Assembly (NCBI RefSeq): GCF_000196515.1 | Contig: NC_014248.1 | Span: 496,001-560,000, forward strand | Length of the DNA: 64,000 bases | Direction: 5' to 3' | Source: 'Nostoc azollae' 0708 | Lineage (GTDB): Bacteria > Cyanobacteriota > Cyanobacteriia > Cyanobacteriales > Nostocaceae | Shown here: in pieces, positions 18,514 through 29,485 of the stretch | How positions within the stretch are numbered: position 1 is the stretch's first letter | How the letters are laid out: the number at the start of each line of letters is the position of its first letter | Made by a program: the position numbers and the translations under genes | The notes under the pieces: generated by a model | What the model was told of the DNA's origin: nothing | What the model saw: the letters and a program-made list of their open reading frames with translations, nothing else | Databases searched by the model: none

Positions 18514-20619
18514 ATGAGTGCAACTGCTATTATTTCTCAAAATCCTCTACTCCAAGGCTTTGGTTTACCTGCATTTGCAGAGATTACACCAGAACAAGTA
18601 GAACCAGCTTTCAGGCATCTGTTAGCAGATTTGGAACAACAGCTAAATATTTTAGAAGCTAATGTCCAACCTACTTGGGATGGTTTAGTAGAACCTCTAG
18701 AAAAGCTAACAGAAAGGCTGCATTGGAGTTGGGGCATCCTGAACCATCTAATGGGTGTTCAAAATAGCCCAGAGCTACGGATAGCTTATCAAAAGGTTCA
18801 GCCACTAGTAGTACAGTTTATTAATACCCTTGGACAAAGTAAACCTATATACAAGGCTTTTAAAGCACTCCGCGCCAGCGATACTTGGGAAACCTTAGAA
18901 TCAGCCCAGCAGCGGATTATTGAAGCGGCTATTCGAGATGCAAAATTGTCTGGTGTCGGCTTAGAAGGACAAGCGCGAGAGCGTTTTAATGCTATTCAGA
19001 TGGAGTTAGCGGAACTGGCTACCAAGTTTTCTAATCATCTTTTGGATGCGACTACAGCTTTTAGCTTAATTCTCACTACCAAAGCAGAAATAGAGGGTTT
19101 ACCTAGCAGTTTACTAAGTTTAGCTGCCCAAGCTGCTCGCATTGCTGGAGAAGAATATGCGACTCCAGAAACAGGTCCTTGGCATATTACGTTGGATTTT
19201 CCCAGTTATTTCCCGTTTATGCAGCACAGCACTAGGCGGGATTTGCGCGAAAAACTTTACAAGGCTTATATTACCCGTGCTTCTTTCGGGGAATTGGATA
19301 ATAATCCTTTGATTGAACGTATTTTAGAACTGCGGCAAGAATTGTCAGAGTTACTTAGCTTTGATAATTTTGCTGAATTGAGTTTGGCTAGTAAGATGGC
19401 GAAGAATGTCCCCGCAGTGGAAAAGCTGTTAGAAGAACTACGCCAAGCTAGTTATGATGCGGCTGTTAAAGATTTAGAAGCACTTAAAGCTTTTGCTCAA
19501 TCCAAGGGAGCAGCAGAAGCAGATAATTTACAACATTGGGATATCAGCTTTTGGGCTGAACGTCAAAGAGAAGAAAAATTTGCTTTTACTGAAGAGGAAT
19601 TACGTCCTTATTTCCCTCTTCCCCAGGTGCTAGATGGTTTATTTGGGCTAATTAAACGCCTGTTTGGTGTAACGGTGACACCAGCTGATGGTCAAGCCCC
19701 TGTTTGGCATGAAGATGTACGCTATTTTAAAATCTCTGATAAATATGCTAATGCGATCGCCTACTTTTATCTAGACCCCTACAGCCGTCCCGCTGAAAAA
19801 CGTGGTGGTGCTTGGATGGATGCCTGTATTCATCGCCGCAAAATCACAGAACTTGGTATAACTAGCATCCGCTTACCTGTAGCTTATTTGATTTGCAACC
19901 AAACTCCTCCAGTTGATCACAAGCCTAGTTTAATGACTTTTGATGAAGTTGAAACCTTATTCCACGAATTTGGACATGGTTTACACCACATGCTCACCAA
20001 GGTTAATTATACTGGAGCTGCAGGCATCAATAACGTTGAATGGGATGCAGTAGAATTACCTAGTCAATTCATGGAAAACTGGTGTTATGACCGTCCCACT
20101 TTGTTTGATATGGCTAAACATTATGAAACAGGTAAACCTCTACCAGAACATTATTATCAAAAGCTCTTAGCATCACGTAATTATATGAGTGGTTCGGCAA
20201 TGTTGCGTCAAATTCACCTCAGCAGCGTGGACTTAGAACTACACTACCGCTATCGTCCTAGTGGTGACGAAACTCCCATAGATGTGCGTCAACGCATTGC
20301 TAAAACCACTACCGTTTTACCGCCACTACCTGAAGATGGTTTTCTATGTGCATTCGGTCACATTTTTGAAGGAGGTTATGCAGCCGGTTACTACAGCTAC
20401 AAATGGGCTGAAGTTCTCAGTGCGGATGCTTTTGCTGCTTTTGAAGAAGCTGGACTAGAAGATGAAGAAGCAATTTATGTTACTGGTAGACTTTACAGAG
20501 ACACAGTATTAGCACTGGGCGGTAGTATGCACCCAATGGAAGTTTTTCAAGCCTTCCGACATCGAGAACCGAGTACCACGGCTTTACTCAAACATAATGG
20601 TTTGTTGCCTACTATCTAA
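18514..20619 (+). CDS. M3 family oligopeptidase (oligopeptidase A-like)
   Basis: This is a 701-residue cytoplasmic zinc metallopeptidase. The zinc motif HEFGH is at residues 484-488 within TLFHEFGHGLHHML, with the downstream WDAVELPSQFMENW segment that provides the third ligand region. The length is normal for the M3A group (PrlC type), which degrades short peptides, including cleaved signal peptides. The start ATG at 18514 gives MSATAIISQNPLLQGFGLPA, which matches the family. No frameshift is present. It is followed by a hairpin at 20630. Confidence 0.94.
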   Translation: MSATAIISQNPLLQGFGLPAFAEITPEQVEPAFRHLLADLEQQLNILEANVQPTWDGLVEPLEKLTERLHWSWGILNHLMGVQNSPELRIAYQKVQPLVVQFINTLGQSKPIYKAFKALRASDTWETLESAQQRIIEAAIRDAKLSGVGLEGQARERFNAIQMELAELATKFSNHLLDATTAFSLILTTKAEIEGLPSSLLSLAAQAARIAGEEYATPETGPWHITLDFPSYFPFMQHSTRRDLREKLYKAYITRASFGELDNNPLIERILELRQELSELLSFDNFAELSLASKMAKNVPAVEKLLEELRQASYDAAVKDLEALKAFAQSKGAAEADNLQHWDISFWAERQREEKFAFTEEELRPYFPLPQVLDGLFGLIKRLFGVTVTPADGQAPVWHEDVRYFKISDKYANAIAYFYLDPYSRPAEKRGGAWMDACIHRRKITELGITSIRLPVAYLICNQTPPVDHKPSLMTFDEVETLFHEFGHGLHHMLTKVNYTGAAGINNVEWDAVELPSQFMENWCYDRPTLFDMAKHYETGKPLPEHYYQKLLASRNYMSGSAMLRQIHLSSVDLELHYRYRPSGDETPIDVRQRIAKTTTVLPPLPEDGFLCAFGHIFEGGYAAGYYSYKWAEVLSADAFAAFEEAGLEDEEAIYVTGRLYRDTVLALGGSMHPMEVFQAFRHREPSTTALLKHNGLLPTI

Positions 20620-20629
20620 AAACTGTTTT

Positions 20630-20648
20630 GGGCGGAGTTTACCCGCCC
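20630..20648 (+). terminator. GC-rich hairpin after the M3 peptidase gene
   Basis: The arms GGGCGG and CCGCCC enclose a short loop 11 bases after the stop codon. There is no T-run directly after, so termination may be weak. Confidence 0.5.
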
Positions 20649-20690
20649 TTCAAGTTCGTAATCCGAAATATCCTCTTGTCGGACCACAAT

Positions 20691-20851
<161 letters not shown>

Positions 20852-21357
20852 TGTTAGTGCATTTTCTTTATCTTCTTTACACCCTGTTTCCTTCCACCTT
20901 AATGCTTACGAAAAATTATATTTTTGAAGTAAAATTCTGTATTGTTTGGATAATTGATAGAATATTCTTTTATTTATTTAACTTTTTTAGTAAAAGTTAA
21001 AATAAGTCTAATTTAGAGAAATTAATTTAGATTAAAAATAGTAACTAATATCATATTTCGTAAAGTTTATTAGGCTAAATTGAGAGTATGCTTAATCTAT
21101 GGAAAGTCTAGTTGCAATTTTAAGTAACTAATCGCAAAGAAACTTAACCTTTTATTAGTTTTTTGCTCATTGGTTAATTTGAGTTGTCATGATTAAAGAC
21201 TGATGACTAAATACCAATAAGTAAATCCAATGACCAATGACTAAGCTTTATTTGCGCCTAATTACTGACTAGATTTTTGAGTGAAGCGGAGAACATCAGT
21301 TCTGATGCTCAGTACTAGCAGGGAAACCCAAAGAAACCTTAAGAACAATTACGGAAG
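20852..21357. other. AT-rich gene-free stretch upstream of the stress-protein gene
   Basis: No gene is supported. The base composition is strongly AT, and the final 150 bases presumably contain the promoter of the downstream universal stress protein gene. Confidence 0.4.
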
Positions 21358-22209
21358 ATGATACGAAAAATTTTGCTGGCTGTCTCTGGACTGGGACACG
21401 CAGAAGAAATGATGAAGACATTGAAAGAAATGCCATCTATCCTATCTGCAAAAGTCACAGTTCTGCACGTTGTACCCCCACAAAGCACTGCAGCTGCAAT
21501 GACGGATAAATGGGAAGAAGGTGGCAAAATTCTGGCTAATGCCATACAGTCTTTGAATTTAGACCCTAGTCGGGTTTCTTCTATTTTGAGACAAGGTGAT
21601 CCCAAAGATGTAGTTTGTCAAGTAGCTGAAGAAATGGATGCTGACTTAATTATTATGGGTTCAAGAGGACTGAAGCGACTACAATCAATTTTAGCTAACT
21701 CTGTCAGCCAGTATGTTTTCCAGTTGTCTTCTCGTCCCATGTTGTTGGTTAAAGATGACATTTATGTCAAAAGAATTAAGCGCATCATGGTTGCTTCAGA
21801 TAATTCAGAAGCATCAACAAATTGCTTGAAAATAGCTTTATTTTTGTTGCAAGGTGTTGAAGGTGGTCAGTTGATTCTGTCACATATCAATACAGATTTA
21901 TGCGGAAAATTGTCAGGAATTACTGATATCAAGCCAGAAAGAAATTCAGTTTTGGGAAATGCCGTTGCAGAAGCTGAAAAACAAAATATTCCTGTCCGTT
22001 GTGTAACCAGCAGTGGTAAACCTGGTGAAGAAATTTGCCGTTTAGCTGAAGAACTGAATGTGGACTTATTGCTGCTGGGTTCTCCAGACCGTCGTCCATC
22101 TATTGCTAAGAAATTTGTCGATTTAGATCGTCTTATTGGCGCTTCTTTATCTGATTATGTGCGAGTTAATGCGCCTTGTCCGGTATTGTTGGCGCGGACT
22201 GTAGGATAA
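21358..22209 (+). CDS. Universal stress protein, two UspA domains
   Basis: This 283-residue cytoplasmic protein consists of two UspA folds (about 1-133 and 140-283). The first has IIMGSRGLKRLQSILANSVS and SRPMLLVKD; the second has LLLLGSPDRRP with an SDYVRVNAPCPVLL ending. The ATP-binding signature G-x2-G-x9-G-(S/T) is present in altered form in the first domain (GSRGLKRLQSILANS) and weak in the second. The tandem form is common in cyanobacteria. Its partner and signal are unknown. It ends at a strong bidirectional hairpin shared with psbM. Confidence 0.9.
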   Translation: MIRKILLAVSGLGHAEEMMKTLKEMPSILSAKVTVLHVVPPQSTAAAMTDKWEEGGKILANAIQSLNLDPSRVSSILRQGDPKDVVCQVAEEMDADLIIMGSRGLKRLQSILANSVSQYVFQLSSRPMLLVKDDIYVKRIKRIMVASDNSEASTNCLKIALFLLQGVEGGQLILSHINTDLCGKLSGITDIKPERNSVLGNAVAEAEKQNIPVRCVTSSGKPGEEICRLAEELNVDLLLLGSPDRRPSIAKKFVDLDRLIGASLSDYVRVNAPCPVLLARTVG

Positions 22210-22282
22210 ATAGTAAGGGTGTAGGGTAAAAACTTAATTTCTACCTTCTGCATTTTGCCTGTTACTTTTTACGTCCTCAAAA

Positions 22283-22320
22283 ATAAAAACCTTCTACACC
22301 AATGGTGGAGAGGTTTTTAT
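22283..22320. terminator. Bidirectional terminator between usp and psbM
   Basis: A hairpin with arms AATAAAAACCT and AGGTTTTTAT, extended inside by further pairs around the loop AAT, has A-runs on the left and T-runs on the right. It therefore suits both the rightward usp gene and the leftward psbM gene. Confidence 0.75.
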
Positions 22321-22335
22321 TTCATCTCCAAACTC

Positions 22336-22449
22336 TTAGTTTTTTCCACCTTCTCGGCTGGCAGTTTGGATGTAAAGAATTATTAAAAAAACAGAGGGAA
22401 CAAGCACAAACAAAATGCTTGCTACAAACCCCAGGTCATTAACTTGCAT
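22336..22449 (-). CDS. psbM: Photosystem II reaction centre protein M
   Basis: The 37-residue product begins [20 protein letters not shown], continues [15 protein letters not shown] and ends KN. It is a single thylakoid membrane helix and the size and sequence fit PsbM, which sits at the dimer interface of photosystem II. It is too short for many gene finders. The ATG is at 22449. It lies convergent with the stress-protein gene and upstream of the terminator above. Confidence 0.95.
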   Translation of the reverse strand: MQVNDLGFVASILFVLVPSVFLIILYIQTASREGGKN

Positions 22450-22570
22450 GGCAAGATCGCCTCTCTTTAAATTAATTTTCAGTCATTAATTTTAGAATAG
22501 CACCTTAGATGACAGAGTTATCCCAAGTTTTCTGTGTCTGCAAATACTAATCTCCAGGTAATAGAGAAAT

Positions 22571-22867
22571 TTAAGGCTTGGTGATAACGCTGACAGGTCC
22601 ATTAACCATGGTTTGACAGGCTAAACGATAGTTATCGGGCTTGTTCTTAAATTTGCGGTTTTCAAAATCGGTACGGGGTGAGAGGTTTTCTAGTCCTTCA
22701 ACAACTTCGACAATGCAGGTAGCACACTGGCCGTAACCACCGCAGTTTGTCATTTTTCCCAAGAACTTATAGATATCAATGCCATTTTCTATGGCTTTGA
22801 GTCGGAGGTTGGCACCATCTGCCGCCACTATTTCTTTATTCTCTTTGACGAATTTGATGTTTCCCAT
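22571..22867 (-). CDS. [2Fe-2S] ferredoxin-like protein
   Basis: The protein has 98 residues. Cys42, Cys48, Cys51 and Cys84 form the C-x5-C-x2-C...C cluster pattern ([11 protein letters not shown] and RLACQT), one residue longer in the first gap than the plant-type C-x4-C-x2-C. It matches the divergent cyanobacterial ferredoxins found near photosystem genes rather than the main PetF. It transfers electrons to an unknown partner. A short gap with psbM downstream is consistent with, but does not prove, cotranscription. Confidence 0.88.
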   Translation of the reverse strand: MGNIKFVKENKEIVAADGANLRLKAIENGIDIYKFLGKMTNCGGYGQCATCIVEVVEGLENLSPRTDFENRKFKNKPDNYRLACQTMVNGPVSVITKP

Positions 22868-23062
22868 AACTGTTTCCTCTCTGAGTGTAAGTGTGGCTTT
22901 TGGCTTTTTTTTGGTCTAGCTTGTTACATTATTTTACTTAATCATACTAATTTTTTATTGCAAAATATTAAGATATATAATATACAAAGTTTTAAAAAAA
23001 TAAGGTCACAAAAAATAGGACAGGTGTATTTTACCTGTCCACAAAATTGAAGATAAATTAAT

Positions 23063-23200
23063 TTATCTGAAACCAACTGCTGCTTGCCAAACGAAAGCAA
23101 GTAACAAGAAGAAAACAGGAATTACTGGGAGTACATCTACCAAGGGCTCGAAGATTTGGTAAGCTTCAGGCAGTTTTGCTAATAATAGTGCGGCTTCCAT
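23063..23200 (-). CDS. psbK: Photosystem II reaction centre protein K
   Basis: The 45-residue precursor reads [20 protein letters not shown] then [20 protein letters not shown] and ends AVGFR. The mature part from KLPEAY onward and the single thylakoid helix are diagnostic of PsbK, next to CP43. The ATG is at 23200. It lies just downstream of tgt on the same strand, a neighbourhood also known from other cyanobacteria. Confidence 0.95.
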   Translation of the reverse strand: MEAALLLAKLPEAYQIFEPLVDVLPVIPVFFLLLAFVWQAAVGFR

Positions 23201-23282
23201 GTTTGTTTAAATCCAACTAATCCAACACATCTTTCATAATTGAGAAGTATCTTAACATGGTTTAGTCATTAGTTATTAGTCT

Positions 23283-24484
<1,202 letters not shown>

Positions 24485-24501
24485 GTTGACGCTCCCTTTT
24501 C

Positions 24502-24954
24502 TTAAAAGCAATCAGAACAATCATCATCAATTTCTGCATCCCATCTTGCTGATAGCACTTGATCCATCATTGCTTCTATGGTGGTACCTTGAAAGTGGCG
24601 CTCGTATCGTTCTTGTAATGGTGTAGATAGGGGAATTAAACGCAAACAGATATCTTCTTGGATTAAATCAAAGAAAGATTCTTTTTCGGATGGCTGTTTT
24701 AATTCCAGGCAGTCAAAACTATTAATATTCAGATACAAGGCATGATTAGCAACAATTGTAGATCTTTGATGATGAACAAATACTTCCATTACATCCCCGT
24801 CACCTTCGCTCAGTAGCTTGTTGTCTTGGGTGTAGATGTAGTGGACTCGACCTAAATCAGTCAGTAATCGTCTGATGTCGAGCTTATTGACTATAATGCC
24901 AGTGTTAACAATACACGGAGCGGGTATCCTGGTGTCGGGTAGATGATGACTCAT
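24502..24954 (-). CDS. Conserved-type hypothetical protein (150 aa)
   Basis: The product (MSHHLPDTRIPAPCIVNTGI) is soluble, with a VEVFVHHQRSTIVANHALYL-like core and a strongly acidic tail containing two Cys (EIDDDCSDCF). I do not recognise a named domain, though I believe such proteins are widespread in cyanobacteria. It lies 34 bases upstream of tgt on the same strand, so cotranscription is likely. It is intact. Confidence 0.7.
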   Translation of the reverse strand: MSHHLPDTRIPAPCIVNTGIIVNKLDIRRLLTDLGRVHYIYTQDNKLLSEGDGDVMEVFVHHQRSTIVANHALYLNINSFDCLELKQPSEKESFFDLIQEDICLRLIPLSTPLQERYERHFQGTTIEAMMDQVLSARWDAEIDDDCSDCF

Positions 24955-25360
24955 AGAAAAATGGCTATTGAGGGAAGGTGAGTGACAACACAGCTAAAAA
25001 GTCAATTGCCTAGCTTTTGACCCCTACTATTTCCAAAATATCAACTTAGTAGGGTGATCGTCCAACAATCCGAAGTCAACTACTTAGTTGAGATAAGTAC
25101 AGGCAGAGCATCTGAATCCACCCATGATTAATTTCTGCTGGTTTTCTCAGTAATACTTTTGTATTAAGTTTGACATTTTTCTTTGTATACTAACTAAATT
25201 AGCATAACAAAATTAGCATAACAAACTTTGTAGCGTAAGTCTCTATTTATGGCTGAAGCTTTACAAAAGGCTGGAATATCTCTGGATGTTAATAGTGTGA
25301 ATATTACGTAAGCAATTACATAAATCTAGCTTTAATTATACTTTTTATGAAAAAAATAAA
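24955..25360. other. Gene-free stretch upstream of cobS
   Basis: This holds a two-copy direct repeat of AAATTAGCATAAC (25195-25225) and a 21-residue reading frame at 25250-25312 that looks like a fragment. I searched by eye for a cobalamin riboswitch B12 box before cobS and did not see one. Confidence 0.5.
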
Positions 25361-26128
25361 ATGTTGTATTGGTGCAAACAGCAACTGTTAGATTTGGTAG
25401 CAACTATTATATTCTATACTGCTATTCCTCTACCGTATATCAAAAGTTTAGAATTTGGTAGAGTAGCCTGTTTTGCCCCACTTGTAGGATTGATGATTGG
25501 GGGGATTTTAGGTTTATTAGATACAACATTTAATTATCTAAATTTCTCAATATTAACTCGTAGTGCATTAGTAGTAATTATTTGGATCTTTACTACGGGT
25601 GGGCTCCATTTAGACGGAGCAATGGATACTGCTGATGGGTTAGCGGTGACGAATCCAGAACGACGGTTACAGGTGATGGCTGATAGTGCTACGGGTGCGT
25701 TCGGAGCCATGAGTGCGATCGCTATAGTATTATTGAAAATAACTGCTTTGACAGATATGCCAGAAAATCGCTACTTAGTATTAATAGCTGCTTGTGGCTG
25801 GGGAAGGTGGGGACAACAGGTGGCTATTTGTCGATATCCTTACCTAAAACCGACAGGTAAAGGTGCATTGCATAAACAGGCTATTCATTCTGAGAAAGAT
25901 TTATTACCAAGCTTATTGTTAATGCTGGGTTTGAGTGGTGTAATATGGTTCATTAATCCCCAAAATTTAGTTTTATCTGTGGGTATGATTTTAGCTGGGA
26001 GTGCGCTCGCAACTTTAACAGGAGCGTGGTTTAATCATAAACTAGGTGGACATACAGGAGATACTTATGGGGCAGTAGTCGAGTGGACTGAAGCCTTATT
26101 TTTGTGTGTACTCACCAGTTTTAATTGA
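25361..26128 (+). CDS. cobS: Adenosylcobinamide-GDP ribazoletransferase (cobalamin synthase)
   Basis: This integral membrane enzyme joins adenosylcobinamide-GDP with alpha-ribazole (phosphate), the last assembly step of cobalamin. The 255-residue protein has six or more hydrophobic helices and the family motif [15 protein letters not shown] at about residues 84-98, with the acidic residues that bind metal. [19 protein letters not shown] near the C-terminus is also typical. It starts at an ATG at 25361. cobL at 29.5 kb belongs to the same pathway but is not adjacent. Confidence 0.94.
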   Translation: MLYWCKQQLLDLVATIIFYTAIPLPYIKSLEFGRVACFAPLVGLMIGGILGLLDTTFNYLNFSILTRSALVVIIWIFTTGGLHLDGAMDTADGLAVTNPERRLQVMADSATGAFGAMSAIAIVLLKITALTDMPENRYLVLIAACGWGRWGQQVAICRYPYLKPTGKGALHKQAIHSEKDLLPSLLLMLGLSGVIWFINPQNLVLSVGMILAGSALATLTGAWFNHKLGGHTGDTYGAVVEWTEALFLCVLTSFN

Positions 26129-26453
26129 ATAAAAATTATCATATCTGTTTGGGCATCATAAGTTCCCACTAATCTAGGTGCGAAAATTGCCTAGAATTTT
26201 GATTTAGTAAAGATTTTTTAAACATATTTTTTGGTAACAGATACTAAAATGTGCTTTTGTGCTGCATTTAAGCTAGTTTACTACTGGTAAATACCTACAG
26301 ATAATGATGTATCTAAACTTAAATATAAAAAATACTAATAAATTCAATTCATATCTCCAATGTTTATTTATTAGATACCAAACCTATTAATGTGTCTCCC
26401 TGTTGGAAGTCATAGGTATTGATAAAACTTAGACAAAAATACCTTCTAAAGTT
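26129..26453. other. Gene-free stretch
   Basis: AT-rich sequence between cobS and the first IS66 copy. No gene, RNA or clear repeat is seen. Confidence 0.4.
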
Positions 26454-28148
26454 GTAAGGATTCAGGTCTAAGGAAGAGGGATTAAAAAAGGTGTATGGAA
26501 AGCAGAGTGAACCATGGCTTTCATAGGTTGGTCAAAAAACTCAATTAGAGAAAGCCCTTGACGGCGATAAGTTTGTATAACGGTCAATAAATTGGCAGGA
26601 TGTTGGAATAGCTCCGGAGAAAGAGAACCACCACAGACTTTTCTTTGTGTCAGTGCTAAACCTAACCTTAGTTCAGCTAAATTATGATCAAGGTCTATTG
26701 CCTAAGGAAGGTAAAAGTTTACCAGGTTCCCCTGGGGCTTTATCAATCAATGAATAGACCTCTTGCAAAATTCCTTCTGTGGTATGATGGAGAGTTTTAG
26801 ATTTGATGTATTTTTGGTGTTCTTTGGGCTCGCTAATTCAAACATCCCCCTGTAACTCTAACTTTTGGCCAAACCAAATACAAGCCCTGATTATAACATA
26901 AAATTAATTCTGCAAGAGGTCTAATGAATGGAAGATTCAACTTTTGGTTGAAACTAGGATGGGCAAGTCAAGAATTCATGAAGGTTTTAGGTTTGTTGGA
27001 ATAAAGGGTAGTTTTTAAAACCTTCATCTATGATGTCCATGAATGTTGTGCCAATTTCTTGGTGATTGAAGCCAGGAATCTTGATTAGTATCTTGAAGTG
27101 ACGGGGTAGGGTAGATGTGCCTGACATTTCTGTTGAGCTGTGACCGGATAACCGTTATAGGCAGTAAAGTCATCAGAACTAAGTACACCAGAGTAACTTG
27201 AACCCAGAATAGATTCTAATTCGCCAGGATAAGGAGTATCAGACCCATGAAATCAAGGGAAGTTACTATTGGTAACAATCCATAACCATTGTTTCACCCC
27301 TTTGACTACCCAGGGTGTTTCATCCCCAAGGATATGAGGCTGGGTTTGTTTTATCCACTGTTTGAGGCTATGAATACTTTGAGCCACTGGACCATCTATT
27401 CCTTCATTGGTACCTACTAATGTTCCCACTCCAATTTCTATTTGACCCAGTTCCCACAGTTCCCACAACAAGAAGTATTCTTTTTCATAGGGTCAATGGC
27501 CCTAGTTATTGATCCATCCCAAAAAAGCTTGTCCTGTGATTCCTATATCTTGTCCCGGTACTATCTCTGGTGACCAGTGTGCCCTTTGTGTTTCCCTACA
27601 CACACTGGAAATCTACGTATATCTTTCATATTCTACTATTTGGATTGGCCTGTCCACCAACTCCCCTACTTGTTGTGTTTGGATTTTTATTGGTTCGCCA
27701 AACAATTGCCCCTGACCTTACCACCCACACACTTGCCGTGCCACTATCTCAAATCTATTCTATCTACTCCACCAAACACCTTTCTCCTTTTTCCCCTATG
27801 CCCTGGTTGTCCTCCTGGTTTCCGTTTTCGTGTCTGGTTCTCTTCTTGTTTCTCTTGTTGTTTGTTATCGCTTTTTTTGAGGATGTCTCCCGATGGTGGT
27901 TTGGATCATGTTATGGTCTCTAAATCTCTACTGACTTTGAGTTTCTCTATTTCTTTTTCCAGTTCTACTACTCTATTTCTTAGGTTCTCTATACTTTTCC
28001 CCTGGTCAATAATGATTTCTACCAGTTGCTCTATTCCCAACTGCTTCAATATCTCTCTGTCTAGTTTTGGTGGCAGCTTCTTTTCCATGACTGCTATATT
28101 CTGCCTCACCTATCACACCTGTTAATACCCCACCACCTGAATCCTTAC
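26454..28148 (-). mobile_element. IS66-family element, degenerate copy 1 (carries a MITE)
   Basis: The ends are GTAAGGATTCAG on the left and its complement CTGAATCCTTAC on the right. The transposase reads leftward from MEKKLPPKLDREILKQLGIE (28088) through ELGQIEIGVGTLVGTNEGID, QTQPHILGDETPWVVKG and SGVLSSDDFTAYNG to a C-terminal part like KVCGGSLSLELFQH. It is broken by many stops and shifts, including an in-frame TGA right after RDLETIT. No 8-bp target duplication remains. A 169-bp MITE is inserted at 26755. This copy is the most diverged of the three. Confidence 0.88.
26755..26923. mobile_element. MITE inserted in IS66 copy 1
   Basis: It is 169 bp with inverted ends TAGACCTCTTGCAAAATT and AATTCTGCAAGAGGTCTA and is flanked by the direct repeat ATGAA. 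Removing it with one ATGAA restores the spacing of the two other IS66 copies at this point, so the boundaries are secure. It has no coding capacity. A related sequence occurs near 50382-50494. Confidence 0.85.
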
Positions 28149-28163
28149 CTTTTAACCTGTCAC

Positions 28164-28589
28164 CTACTTATTAGCAGTCACAAAAGTTCCCGCTTGTTGA
28201 CTCCACTGCTTTACTAATTCTATAGCTGGACACAAATCACGTCTCTGCAGTGTTGCTACCTGCAAACGCAGAGTTTGTTGGTGTAATATATGAGTAGGAG
28301 TTTGCGCCAATTGTGCCACAGAAATCATACCTGTATGAAGTAATAAACCACAATATTGTGTACCCACACTAGGAATACGTGCTAAATCTGCTAAGGCTAT
28401 CCATTTGTTCACATATTGAAGATGTAGTTGCAATTTACTCGCCAAAGCTAACCTTGTTTCTGGCGTTTTTCCGTGTTTAAATAATGCCCCAGTCGTACTA
28501 ATACCAAAATCTAATAATTGGTTTTGTTCCGTTGCATTTAATCCTGGTAAATTTTCAATCGGCCAGTCAGTATTTAATCTTAAACTCAT
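28164..28589 (-). CDS. DUF4332 domain protein
   Basis: The 141-residue protein (MSLRLNTDWPIENLPGLNAT) has two helix-hairpin-helix-like repeats (LPGLNATEQNQLLDFGIST and LARIPSVGTQYCGLLLHTGM), which define DUF4332, a family related to helical DNA-binding HhH modules. It is soluble, without a signal peptide. The function is unknown; binding of nucleic acid is an inference from the fold. It lies 16 bases from the IS66 copy but remains whole. Confidence 0.8.
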   Translation of the reverse strand: MSLRLNTDWPIENLPGLNATEQNQLLDFGISTTGALFKHGKTPETRLALASKLQLHLQYVNKWIALADLARIPSVGTQYCGLLLHTGMISVAQLAQTPTHILHQQTLRLQVATLQRRDLCPAIELVKQWSQQAGTFVTANK

Positions 28590-28631
28590 ATCATTTCTTC
28601 CTTCTCTTTGCGTCTCTACTTGAGAAAAAAA

Positions 28632-29431
28632 TTAACTTGTAATTAACTCACCATGCATCACAGTTATAGCTTGTCCAGCCCAAAAAATACGAGCATCGCC
28701 AATATACCTTACCTTAACTATACCACCCCGATTAGAAGCCTGAGCAGCTAAAAATTCATCTTTATTTAACCTATTTCGCCAAAATGGTGCTAAACAGAAA
28801 TGGGCTGAACCAGTGACTGGATCTTCATTAATACCTACTGCTGGTGCAAAAAAACGCGAAATGAAATCATAATCTGAACCAGAATCCGTCAAAGTAGTAA
28901 CTATCAGCGTACCAAATGGTAACATTTTGATTTTTTGAAAATTGGGTTGGATTTCTCGTACCAAATCTTCAGATGCAACTTCTACTAAATAACCCAGTGA
29001 ATTTAAATATACAGTCTGATATTCTACACCTTAAATATCATTTAATTCTGCTGGTGTGGGAATTGCTTGGGAATCATCGACCGGAAAATTTAACTCTATC
29101 CAATCACCTTGGAGTTTAGCAATCAATCTGCTACTTTTAGTTGCAAATCGTGCTTCTTCATCAGGTTATAAATGTCCTTCTGACCATAATATATGGGCGC
29201 TGGCTAAAGTGGCATGACCACAAAGGAGAACTCCTACCCTTGGAGTAAACCAACGTAAGTTATATTTGTCGTTTTGTTTAGTTAAAAGGCTGTTTCTGAT
29301 AAGTTCAGTAACTGGGCTATTTTTTACATCCAGTCGTCTGGTTGAGAAGTTTCTAATACGCATACTACCGCAGGATTTCCTTTAAATGGTATGTTGGTGA
29401 AGGCATCAAGTTGGGTAATTGTTTGGTTCAT
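28632..29431 (-). pseudogene. PhzF-family isomerase/epimerase, broken
   Basis: The start MNQTITQLDAFTNIPFKGNP at 29431 and the end at 28632 (AVGINEDPVTGSAHFCLAPF then VRYIGDARIFWAGQAITVMHG) are typical of PhzF-like proteins. The N-terminal frame stops after QPDDWM, the middle (HATLASAHILWSEGHL, 29363-29166) is in another frame, and further stops lie near 29035 and 29163. PhzF proteins isomerise small metabolites; the natural substrate here is unknown. Confidence 0.85.
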
Positions 29432-29485
29432 AAAATCAGCAAGAATTACAAAATATTTCACGCGGAGGCGCAAAGAGAGGGTTTT

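Noticed and set aside
24955-25360. Possible cobalamin riboswitch before cobS
   Set aside because: No B12-box-like core or pairing arms could be identified by eye. A covariance-model search would be decisive.
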